A DNA stretch of 55,463 bases from Ruminococcus turbiniformis (lineage in GTDB: Bacteria > Bacillota > Clostridia > Lachnospirales > Lachnospiraceae): assembly GCF_020687545.1 (NCBI RefSeq), contig NZ_JAJEQX010000028.1:1-55463 (forward strand), read 5' to 3'. The translations under genes were made by a program, and so were the position numbers. Shown here piece by piece: positions 16,841-23,899 of the stretch (within the stretch, counting starts at the first letter, position 1; the number at the start of each line of letters is the position of its first letter). Under the pieces are notes generated by a model that was not told the DNA's origin, did no database searches, and saw only the letters and a program-made list of their open reading frames with translations.

Positions 16841-16861
16841 TCTTACAAGTTCTCCTTTCTT

Positions 16862-16905
16862 TTTTGGTAGTCTATCTATCACTCTGAAGCCCTTAAAAGT
16901 CAAGC
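16862..16905 (-). promoter_or_regulatory. Shared upstream element, copy C (recombinase operon)
   Basis: The minus strand reads CTTGACTTTTAAGGGCTTCA followed by GAGTGATAGATAGACTACCA, the same pattern as elements at 38296-38341 and 39693-39737: a TTGACT-like start, a CTTCAGAGYGA core and an ACTACCAAAA end. TTGACT could serve as a -35 box. Spacing to a -10 is unclear (candidate GATAGA 17 bases on). Confidence 0.55.
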
Positions 16906-16969
16906 AGTTTCACCATTTCCACCGTTTTTTGCTGCCACTCTCGCCAAACTTATCCTTTGCAAAAATTTT

Positions 16970-17002
16970 GCCGGACAGGGGATTGTTTCTCTCCTGCCCG
17001 GC
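16970..17002 (-). terminator. Terminator after the late (lysis) genes
   Basis: Minus-strand stem GCCGGGCAGG paired with CCTGTCCGGC (one G-T pair), about a 12-base loop, followed by AAAATTTTTGC. It lies 15 bases after the amidase stop and separates the late operon from the recombinase operon, which therefore needs its own promoter. Confidence 0.8.
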
Positions 17003-17016
17003 ATTTTCACTTTCTT

Positions 17017-18081
17017 TTACACTCGTTTAGCATAATCCAGACTGATCCATCCGGCTCCGGATTTCAGTTTGCCCCAGCCTGCATTGGAACCCTGTCCCGA
17101 TCTGGTCTCCACAATCGTGAAGGTTCCTTTTCCCGTGTACTTTCCAGTAGTTCCATAGTTGGTTCCCGGACCTTTCCGGATGTTCAGGTCTGTGGCGGAT
17201 ACCTGTACCAGAAAAGAGCCACTGGAAGAACTGCCTCCGGAACCGGAGGACTGCACCGTACAGTAGGATGGATTCTCCAGATAGATCCATCCGGCTCCAC
17301 TTTTTAAACGACCCCAGCCATTTTTCACTTCCACAATGGTAAAGATCCCTTTTCCTGTCTGTCCCTTTACGCTTCCGCTCATGGACGGAGCAGACCGATA
17401 ATTCAGATCCGAAATGAGTACCTTTACTGTAAAAGGAACCGCTGGAAAACCGGAAGTTCCAGAGCTGCCGCTGCCAGAAGAAGAACCGCCTCCGGCCGTG
17501 CTTCCACCCATGGCAGCCTTCACTGCCTTACGGAATCCGTCCATGGTATATCCCATGCCGAGACCGTTCCAAAGATGCTCCGGATCGCCATGGTTGGACG
17601 CAATCCCTCGGCTGTGGCCCTCCCGATGGCTGACGATCACACCGTCTGCGGTCGGATTCAGATTATACTGCTTGCACAGCATGGCGAACAGTTCCACCGC
17701 CGCCTCATAGGTGCGTTTTGCCACAGCCCTTGCCGTGGACAAGTCGGAACAGGTAAAGTTTGAGCCTGACGTGTACCGGATACACGCAGGCTCGCACATC
17801 TCCACTCCGATATGGGTATTGTTTCCGCTGCCTCTGCTGCCGGAACCGCAGTGCCAGCCCCGGTGGTTCCAGGGAAGGGTTTGGTATACCGTCCCGTCAT
17901 TTCCATCAATAAACCCATGGACACAGGCGCTGTCATAGGACGGGCTATTCCAGTTATTGATAAACACAGACGCCTTCGGCTGAGGACATCCCACTGAATG
18001 GAGCATCAGCCCCTTGACTGTGATCTTTCTTCCTGCCGTATAGCAGGGATTTTTCGTTAAAATACTCTGTACGAACTTCAT
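17017..18081 (-). CDS. Endolysin: N-acetylmuramoyl-L-alanine amidase with two SH3b repeats
   Basis: A 354-residue lysis enzyme. An Amidase_2-type domain fills about 1-185 (ITVKGLMLHSVGCPQPKASV with a Zn-ligand His, THIGVEMCEP, VSHREGHSRG with a second His, NHGDPEHLW), cleaving the amide between MurNAc and the stem peptide. A Gly/Ser linker leads to two SH3b cell-wall-binding repeats (LISDLNYRSAPSMSGSVKGQ and ATDLNIRKGPGTNYG). There is no signal peptide, as expected for a holin-dependent endolysin. The ATG at 18081 follows the holin stop by one base and has a GGAGG upstream. Confidence 0.93.
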   Translation of the reverse strand: MKFVQSILTKNPCYTAGRKITVKGLMLHSVGCPQPKASVFINNWNSPSYDSACVHGFIDGNDGTVYQTLPWNHRGWHCGSGSRGSGNNTHIGVEMCEPACIRYTSGSNFTCSDLSTARAVAKRTYEAAVELFAMLCKQYNLNPTADGVIVSHREGHSRGIASNHGDPEHLWNGLGMGYTMDGFRKAVKAAMGGSTAGGGSSSGSGSSGTSGFPAVPFTVKVLISDLNYRSAPSMSGSVKGQTGKGIFTIVEVKNGWGRLKSGAGWIYLENPSYCTVQSSGSGGSSSSGSFLVQVSATDLNIRKGPGTNYGTTGKYTGKGTFTIVETRSGQGSNAGWGKLKSGAGWISLDYAKRV

Positions 18082-18082
18082 C

Positions 18083-18505
18083 TCATTTCTCCTCCGTTTC
18101 TGTTTTTTCTGCCCGGTCATGAAGCTGTTCCAGGACAGCCTTGATCTTTTCCGGCACCGGAAGCCCCAGATGTGCCGCATTCTCCATCAGGCTTACGCCC
18201 TCATTAGAAATGTAGAAAAAGATCACCGCCGTCCGCAGCACCGATCCAGTGCCAATAACATGGCCATCCAGGATGTTGGCGATTCCTACCAAAAGGAAGA
18301 TCAGCACCTTCCTGCAGATGCCCCTAAAGCCTACGTTGCTGGACAGCGTCTTATCAGAAATGGCGCACATCACACCGGTCAGATAATCCACCACTACAAA
18401 AAGCACCAGGGCGATCAGCAGCCCGTCATTCCCACCAAGGAAATATCCCAGCCATCCGCCTACAGCGGCAAATACCATCTGGACCATGTTCCAAAATTCT
18501 TTCAT
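18083..18505 (-). CDS. Phage holin (toxin-secretion/lysis holin family)
   Basis: A 140-residue membrane protein of the phage_holin_4 family: about three hydrophobic segments (FAAVGGWLGYFLGG, GLLIALVLFVVVDYLTGVM, VLIFLLVGIANILDG) with the family motif DYLTGVMCAISDKTLSS. The C-terminus is charged. It permeabilises the membrane to release the endolysin encoded directly downstream. Confidence 0.92.
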   Translation of the reverse strand: MKEFWNMVQMVFAAVGGWLGYFLGGNDGLLIALVLFVVVDYLTGVMCAISDKTLSSNVGFRGICRKVLIFLLVGIANILDGHVIGTGSVLRTAVIFFYISNEGVSLMENAAHLGLPVPEKIKAVLEQLHDRAEKTETEEK

Positions 18506-18563
18506 TACAAATACCTCGCTTTCATTCCATAAAAAAAGACGCCCATCTCTGAGCGCCCGCCTG

Positions 18564-18646
18564 CAGGTTGCTATGTGAAGTGTCTAAGCTGCACAATCTC
18601 CATTGTGGAGATTTGTGCGGTTTATGGCACAGAATCAGGTTGCTAT
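18564..18646. promoter_or_regulatory. Stem-loop flanked by direct repeats upstream of the SymE pair
   Basis: CAGGTTGCTAT occurs at 18564-18574 and again at 18636-18646. Between them GCACAATCTCC (18591-18601) and GGAGATTTGTGC (18607-18618) form an 11-base stem with one bulged T and a 5-base loop. The region from 18541 to 18705 has no gene. SymE-type toxins are usually controlled by an antisense RNA, so a small RNA or its promoter could lie here or inside the gene start. Confidence 0.45.
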
Positions 18647-18705
18647 TCCTGCCAGGTAGAGTGATAAATACAATCACCAAAAGCCATTGGCAGGAAGGAG
18701 GAAAA

Positions 18706-19032
18706 ATGTTTACGCCAAAGGAATTGAAAGCCATTTACCCCGTCTATTTCTCAATCATCGCATTACACGGAAGCGCCGTGACGCTCCAGTCAAACAACAC
18801 CGGCCACTGCTGGCATATCCTTCTGGAGGAATACCCACGTTTCAGAAGCTGCCGGATCTGTCACACCCATCACAGAGGAACCCCTTACCATGAACACGGA
18901 CATGGAGCTACGCTTCCCTGCTGTCTCCGGCAGATCCGGTCCCATGACGCCTATTGGCTTGCCAGGGAAAGGGCTCATCGGAAGCGCCCCAGGAAACACT
19001 ACAAAACAGACGGACAGGAGGTACGCTCATGA
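18706..19032 (+). CDS. Small Cys/His-rich protein paired with SymE
   Basis: A 108-residue protein with a helical start (FTPKELKAIYPVYFSIIALH) and a Cys/His-rich middle (CWHILLEEYPRF, then CRICHTHHRGTPYHEHGHG) that may bind metal, and a basic C-terminus. It is not assigned to a family that I can name. It is on the plus strand, opposite to the late operon, with an AGGAAGGAGG site, and its TGA overlaps the ATG of the symE-like gene, so the two are translationally coupled. It could modulate the toxin. Confidence 0.75.
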   Translation: MFTPKELKAIYPVYFSIIALHGSAVTLQSNNTGHCWHILLEEYPRFRSCRICHTHHRGTPYHEHGHGATLPCCLRQIRSHDAYWLARERAHRKRPRKHYKTDGQEVRS

Positions 19033-19382
19033 ACAAGAAACATATCAAAGTCGCATACACCAGCCGCCTTTCCGGTGGTTCCTATACACAGGTCCCGAAA
19101 ATTCAGATGGAGGGGCGCTGGCTGGAAGAACTTGGCTTTTCCATCGGAAATACCATCGTGGTCGAATATGGGGAAGGTTCCCTGTGTATCCGCCCAATGA
19201 CCGAAACGGAACTGGCTGAAAAACAGCGCAGGGAGGCCCAGAAGGAGTTGGACAGCAAAGCCGCTGAAATCCGAAGCCTCCAATTCCGGCTGGAAAAAGA
19301 AAACCAGGAACTCCAGCGTGTAGCAGAGCCACAGCAGGAATACATTCTCATCTCCAGGGACTCCACAAAGTACCGCCGCTGA
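19029..19382 (+). CDS. symE: SymE-family toxin-like protein
   Basis: A 117-residue protein. The first 60 residues match the SymE family (KVAYTSRLSGGSYTQVPKIQ, WLEELGFSIGNTIVV), an AbrB-like fold that in enterobacteria is an SOS-induced, antisense-controlled toxin acting on RNA or nucleoids. The C-terminal half is a coiled coil rich in Glu, Lys and Gln, longer than in classic SymE. The start at 19029 follows AGGAGG at 19016-19021. It is cargo on the plus strand ending convergently 6 bases from the tail gene. Confidence 0.85.
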   Translation: MNKKHIKVAYTSRLSGGSYTQVPKIQMEGRWLEELGFSIGNTIVVEYGEGSLCIRPMTETELAEKQRREAQKELDSKAAEIRSLQFRLEKENQELQRVAEPQQEYILISRDSTKYRR

Positions 19383-19388
19383 TCCCCC

Positions 19389-20780
19389 TTACTCCTCCGT
19401 CAGCGTATAGGTAATCTTCATGGTTTTATCCACCGTCTTCACCACCGCTGAGGAAAGGTTATTGATGGATGCCAGGTACGGCGTCAGCAGATAAGCCGTC
19501 CGGTACTCATTACCATAGCTGCCGCCCCATCCAAACAGGAAATTCTTGTACTGGAACAGGGGCGTTGCGGCGTTATTGAGCCGGAAACTTCCCTGGGTCT
19601 GGATCACTGTGTCCTCCGCCGTAATCTGAAAATCCCCGCCGATGATCAGATCCCCGACCAGCGTCAAATACAGTTCGCAGGAACCGGTCTCGCAAAGGGG
19701 CTTCCACTTGGAGGTAAAACCGAAATTGATCAGCGTCACATCTGTGGAATTGGAAAGGCTGATCTTATAGATCCCCTTCTTGTCATAGGCTGGCACATAC
19801 AGGTACCCGCCCCGGACGCAGCATTTTACCACCCGTTCCGCAAAGGTGCTGTTCTCCCGGTTTCCCACATCCATCAGCTTGGCGTTAGACAGCGTCCACT
19901 GCCCCTCGGTAAAGGAATAATCCGTTTTGGAAATCTTGATCCAGAGCATCGCAGCGTCCCCGGAAGAATTTCCCTCATTGGAAAACCCATACCAGTATCC
20001 GTCCTGCCCATCCATGAATTCCCCATACTTGGTATAACTTCCCAAAAATTCAAAAGTCTCCGGCGTCAGCACCTCATCATCCAGGACGGTATAAGTGGAA
20101 TCGTCCAGCTTCTCATTCAGCCCGATGGAAAACACCGGGATCCGCAGCTTCCGGATCCGAACAGCTGCGTTCTCAAAGGTAATGGAATAAAGCAGGCTGT
20201 TCTCAAAATCCATCTCCACTGCCTCAAACAGCACCATCTTGTTGGCGTCCGGGATAGCCCCAATATCCACCGCCTTTAACTGCAGAAATGTACTGGCATC
20301 CCCCACAAGGCTTCCAAACCCATTCTGTCCGCCAAGGGCGCTGGTCAGCGCCACCGCCGCAATCGTCCCGTTGCCCTGATTGGGCGTAAATTCCCACACA
20401 AACTTATAGCCGTTGGAAAGAACCATGCTCTCTGTCAGGTTCAAGCTCCCCCTGGCCAGGTTCGCCGTAGAATTGACATTGTTGGAAGCGTAGGCCACCG
20501 GCAGGTTGTCGGAGCTTTCATACAGCAGTTCCTCATCCTCCGCCAGCGCTTCAGAAAAGAGCAGGATGCCGCCGATCATGTTGGGGCAGATGGGAAGAAG
20601 ATTCCCGTTCCATAGGACCGCATCGTCATACTCCCCGGTTGCCGCGTAAAAAATGCCCATAGGGTTTAACCCCAAAATGTTATTGACGGACTCTGTGATC
20701 ATGTTTTCCTCCGTGACCGTTTCCACCGCCCCGGTATTCGCGTCCGTCAGTTCGATTGTCATCACGCCTTTTAAAATCAT
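19389..20780 (-). CDS. Tail tip / receptor-binding-type protein
   Basis: A 463-residue protein rich in beta strands, with repeated motifs such as NGYKFVWEFTPNQGNGTIAA and GGYLYVPAYDKKGIYKISL that suggest a propeller-like or jelly-roll fold. It is encoded last of the tail genes, just before holin and lysin, the usual place of the receptor-binding protein. The ATG at 20780 is best placed (9 bases) relative to GGGAGG. No family name is certain. Confidence 0.65.
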   Translation of the reverse strand: MILKGVMTIELTDANTGAVETVTEENMITESVNNILGLNPMGIFYAATGEYDDAVLWNGNLLPICPNMIGGILLFSEALAEDEELLYESSDNLPVAYASNNVNSTANLARGSLNLTESMVLSNGYKFVWEFTPNQGNGTIAAVALTSALGGQNGFGSLVGDASTFLQLKAVDIGAIPDANKMVLFEAVEMDFENSLLYSITFENAAVRIRKLRIPVFSIGLNEKLDDSTYTVLDDEVLTPETFEFLGSYTKYGEFMDGQDGYWYGFSNEGNSSGDAAMLWIKISKTDYSFTEGQWTLSNAKLMDVGNRENSTFAERVVKCCVRGGYLYVPAYDKKGIYKISLSNSTDVTLINFGFTSKWKPLCETGSCELYLTLVGDLIIGGDFQITAEDTVIQTQGSFRLNNAATPLFQYKNFLFGWGGSYGNEYRTAYLLTPYLASINNLSSAVVKTVDKTMKITYTLTEE

Positions 20781-20796
20781 GTCCATTTTCCTCCCA

Positions 20797-22710
20797 TCAT
20801 TCTGAATCACCAGATACCGGCAGCGTCACCGGCCGGCAGAACGCCCCGATCTTCGGCTTTGCCGTCAGTGTATCCGAATAGCTTTTCTGCACCAGTTCCA
20901 TCGTTTCCACTGCTATCACATCCGTCACACTCTTCCCCTGCAGGCCGCCGCCCACAGAAAACAACCCCACTGTTTCCTCAATATCAATCCTGCCGTCCCA
21001 CGCCGCAGCCGCCGCCATGGCCTGGCCGCTAATGGAAGCAATGCAGTCCCCGATTCCCACAGAGCCGGAACCGTCCTCCATCCGTAGGTATACATTGAAG
21101 GTATTTGTAATATTCGGCACGATATTTTCAATCGGGTAATACAAAGACAGGATGTGCTTTCCGCTGTGCCAGGTCTCCACCGGATGATGGAGCAGGATCT
21201 CCGCATTATTCAGTTCAAAGGTGACATAGCAGACTGCCTTCCCGTCCTCCGTCCAGGTCACCGGCAGGCTTACATCTACGGAAATATCTGTAGTTTCTTC
21301 CCCGGCAGCGCCATCCTCAGCATCCCCAGCTTCCGCTTCCATCCCGGACGAGCCGTCCTCCGTTCCAGCATTTCCTGCCGCTCCGCTTCCGGGCGAAGGG
21401 AACGGAATCACGACGGTGCCGCTGGCCTGGGTGGATTTCTCCACCGCCTGCGCTTCCACGTCCACCACTACCTGCCCGAAGAACTGGACGTGGTTTTCCT
21501 CTTTGGAAGCGAACTCAATGCTGATGATCCGCACATCCGTCTCCCCGATGGAATACTCAGAGGCATTTGCAAAGGTGTGGATGCCGATCTTCCCAGCTTC
21601 AATTTGGTTCAGCAGACCGGAAATATTTTTATCATTCTTGGACTTCGCCTGGGAAAGCCTGGGATTCTTTCCCACGCATTTCAGGCTCTGCCTGCCGCCA
21701 ATCTTGACTGTAAAAGATGTCACGCAGGTGATCTGCTGGGCGTCCGCCTGCCCGCCGGAGAAGGTCAGCACATCCCCCAGATCCAACGCCGGATTCCCGA
21801 TGGTATCCGAATCAAAGGGCACGTAATTGACTGCAGACAGAGCTGTCAAAATATTCCTGCACAGCTCCGCCCTGGTCTCTTCCAGTCCGAACTGCAGGAG
21901 GGGATTGACTCCCAGGTTCATAGTCAGTCCGTCATCTTCTTCCAAAGCGTAATACTCGGAAGTCTGCGTCCGCAGGTTGGTGGAACTGACCGCTGTGTAC
22001 CGGGTCACAAAATCAGAAAAGCTGCTGGAAAACCGATGCTTCTGCAAAATCTCCATCACCGGCGTCTCCCCGTACTGCCGGAATTCCAGTTTCCCGGCCC
22101 GGTTGATGCAGAAGAACCCTCCCAGCACCTGAGCAGTAAAATACAGCACATCCCGGTATGTCTCAATGTCATTTTCCGGGTAAATGGAGAGCAGCTCTGA
22201 TCCATTCGGGAGCGCCTCAATCTCCGCCTGGGTCTGCGCCAGTTCCACCCCGCAGGCGGTACTGCACAGCGCCATCATCCCGTAAGCGGTACCAATGGTT
22301 TCAAAACCATTGAAAGCCCGGTCAAAGCGGAGCATCCGGTCATAAGCCTTCAGTTCCAGCACATGGACTGACCGGTTGGCTTCACTCACTTCAAAGATGC
22401 CCATGGGGACAGTCTCATAAGCGCCGCTGGCAAGCCGGAGATGATAGGACAGTTCCACCTCCGCATCCTCCAGCGTATACCGGTCAATATCCAGAAACAG
22501 GCTGATCCCCATCTCCGCCGCATACACTGCCCCAAGTTCGATCTCCGAATTACCGCAGCACTGGGCTGTGATATAGCCGCTGCCTTTTACAATATCCTCC
22601 TGGTCAAAGGGATACTCCACGCCGCCTGCTGTGGTGATCTTCCCCGTCCAGTAATATTTCCGGGTGTTCCCCTGCACCGCCTGCAGGAACGCCTCGCTTA
22701 CCGGGTACAT
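20797..22710 (-). CDS. Tail baseplate / tail-associated protein
   Basis: A 637-residue protein. The N-terminal 350 residues have the pattern of baseplate hub proteins of Firmicute siphoviruses (YPVSEAFLQAVQGNTRKYYW, ELKAYDRMLRFDRAF, and a long beta-rich region with DLGDVLTFSGGQAD). A low-complexity linker with Ala, Gly and Glu follows near 480-520, then beta strands. The ATG at 22710 follows GGAGGGGTGTCC; the open frame extends further upstream into a cargo insert but without a ribosome site. It precedes the receptor-binding-type gene. Confidence 0.8.
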   Translation of the reverse strand: MYPVSEAFLQAVQGNTRKYYWTGKITTAGGVEYPFDQEDIVKGSGYITAQCCGNSEIELGAVYAAEMGISLFLDIDRYTLEDAEVELSYHLRLASGAYETVPMGIFEVSEANRSVHVLELKAYDRMLRFDRAFNGFETIGTAYGMMALCSTACGVELAQTQAEIEALPNGSELLSIYPENDIETYRDVLYFTAQVLGGFFCINRAGKLEFRQYGETPVMEILQKHRFSSSFSDFVTRYTAVSSTNLRTQTSEYYALEEDDGLTMNLGVNPLLQFGLEETRAELCRNILTALSAVNYVPFDSDTIGNPALDLGDVLTFSGGQADAQQITCVTSFTVKIGGRQSLKCVGKNPRLSQAKSKNDKNISGLLNQIEAGKIGIHTFANASEYSIGETDVRIISIEFASKEENHVQFFGQVVVDVEAQAVEKSTQASGTVVIPFPSPGSGAAGNAGTEDGSSGMEAEAGDAEDGAAGEETTDISVDVSLPVTWTEDGKAVCYVTFELNNAEILLHHPVETWHSGKHILSLYYPIENIVPNITNTFNVYLRMEDGSGSVGIGDCIASISGQAMAAAAAWDGRIDIEETVGLFSVGGGLQGKSVTDVIAVETMELVQKSYSDTLTAKPKIGAFCRPVTLPVSGDSE

Positions 22711-22740
22711 CGGACACCCCTCCTTCCGTTTCCAAGCATC

Positions 22741-22776
22741 AAAAAAGCACCAATCATTTCTGACTGATGCTTTTTG
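22741..22776 (-). terminator. Terminator after the HEPN-like cargo gene
   Basis: AAAAAGCA and TGCTTTTT form an 8-base stem with an inner TCA/TGA pair; both strands end in T-runs, so it may work in both directions. It stops the cargo transcript 51 bases after the 177-aa gene and before the baseplate gene. Confidence 0.7.
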
Positions 22777-22826
22777 ATTAATAAATTGTTCAGAGATAAA
22801 ATGGTATTTTTCCTTATTTCTAATCA

Positions 22827-23360
22827 TTATACCAATCCTTTAGATAATATATTTAAAGATCTGGCAAATGAAAGTAAAAATCCACATTGCAAACTATGAC
22901 TTCTCCCTGGAACTACTTCAAATACATATCTTTCATAGGCAAATGTATTTTCACTTTTAATTATATCGTCACAAAAATCAATATACGTATAATTTTTAGA
23001 ACCATTTATTATCATAGCATTAATTGTTATATCAGATATAATTTTTTTTGAATCATCTGAAAGCTTAATAAACAAATCATTGTATAATCTATGACCACGA
23101 GCCATCTTACCATTATCATTTTCATAGAAAAGTTTCAAAATTATTTCACAAGAAAATGATAAATTAACAAAGGCAGGCCATAATTTCCATATATCTTCAT
23201 TTCTACACTCAGGTGCATTTAACAAAGGAAGTATTGTTGTATACAAATCATGTCCTAATTTGTAATAAGTCTCGGCCAGAACCTTAGCTTGTGAATGACT
23301 ATAAAATTCAGAATTCTGGGGATGATTGGGAACCATTCCGCCTGCGGGATAAGATGTCAT
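22827..23360 (-). CDS. HEPN-like cargo protein
   Basis: A 177-residue helical protein, AT-rich in contrast to its neighbours. The segment FVNLSFSCEIILKLFYENDN followed by GHRLYNDLFIKLSDDSKK resembles HEPN-type domains (helix with a long-chain segment and a GH-x-L turn), but the RNase motif R-x4-6-H is not clearly present. It has its own promoter (23400-23428) and terminator (22741-22776) inside the tail operon, the typical layout of a moron. The ATG follows AAGGAGTAATATT. Role may be superinfection exclusion or host fitness. Confidence 0.55.
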   Translation of the reverse strand: MTSYPAGGMVPNHPQNSEFYSHSQAKVLAETYYKLGHDLYTTILPLLNAPECRNEDIWKLWPAFVNLSFSCEIILKLFYENDNGKMARGHRLYNDLFIKLSDDSKKIISDITINAMIINGSKNYTYIDFCDDIIKSENTFAYERYVFEVVPGRSHSLQCGFLLSFARSLNILSKGLV

Positions 23361-23399
23361 AATATTACTCCTTAATATTAGTGGAAATACAAAATATAT

Positions 23400-23428
23400 T
23401 TTATATTCAATTCAACTTTATTGTTAAA
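23400..23428 (-). promoter_or_regulatory. Promoter of the HEPN-like cargo gene
   Basis: On the minus strand TTTAAC (23428-23423), a 17-base spacer and TATAAA (23405-23400), about 40 bases upstream of the start codon. The gap 23361-23533 has no gene and is AT-rich. Confidence 0.55.
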
Positions 23429-23533
23429 GCATACGCTAGGAGAATTTCTTAATTTCGTTTGTATAAGGGGATGTTTGACTTCGATTTATTTTTTTTGAAT
23501 ACATTATAATTCTATCAAAAAAAGGATACCTTG

Positions 23534-23896
23534 TCAAAATTCTCTCAGCGTAAAACTCACCGTCCACAGCCCTTTCCGAGAAGTATCCTTCACCAAGGCC
23601 GCCTTATATCCTTCCACATACATCTCCGCCGTTTTTACCGCCAGCGTCTCCGTATCGAAATATCCTACTGTAATCTTTTCCTGCTGCTTAAACTCCGTCA
23701 GGATCTTCAGCCACTTTGCCGATACCAAGAACGTCACCGGGATGCTCACCACGCCTGCGCGCACCACATCCCGCTGCATCGTCCCCGCCTCCGTCTCCCC
23801 GCCGGAATCCGCCTCCACATCATCCATCTGCACCTCATAGGAATCCGGCAGGGGGAGAGCAGTCCCGTCAAAGGTCAGATACTGTATAAATGCCAT
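23534..23896 (-). CDS. Phage tail protein following the tape measure
   Basis: A 120-residue beta-rich protein (FIQYLTFDGTALPLPDSYEV, VVSIPVTFLVSAKWLKILTE, LWTVSFTLREF) in the position of a small tail-tip protein between the tape measure and the baseplate gene. Possibly of the DUF6711 family, from memory. The start follows GGGAGGTAAGTT and lies 3 bases after the tape measure stop. Confidence 0.75.
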   Translation of the reverse strand: MAFIQYLTFDGTALPLPDSYEVQMDDVEADSGGETEAGTMQRDVVRAGVVSIPVTFLVSAKWLKILTEFKQQEKITVGYFDTETLAVKTAEMYVEGYKAALVKDTSRKGLWTVSFTLREF

Positions 23897-23899
23897 AAC

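Noticed and set aside
16841..16903. TTG start at 16903 for the resolvase-like gene
   Set aside because: It lies inside the shared upstream element and has no ribosome binding site; the ATG at 16840 does.
18522..18734. Minus-strand 70-codon frame over the SymE leader
   Set aside because: No ribosome site or family likeness; it crosses the hairpin and the start of the plus-strand gene.
21154..22200. Plus-strand open frame of 348 codons
   Set aside because: It mirrors the baseplate gene; composition and lack of motifs show it is a shadow frame.
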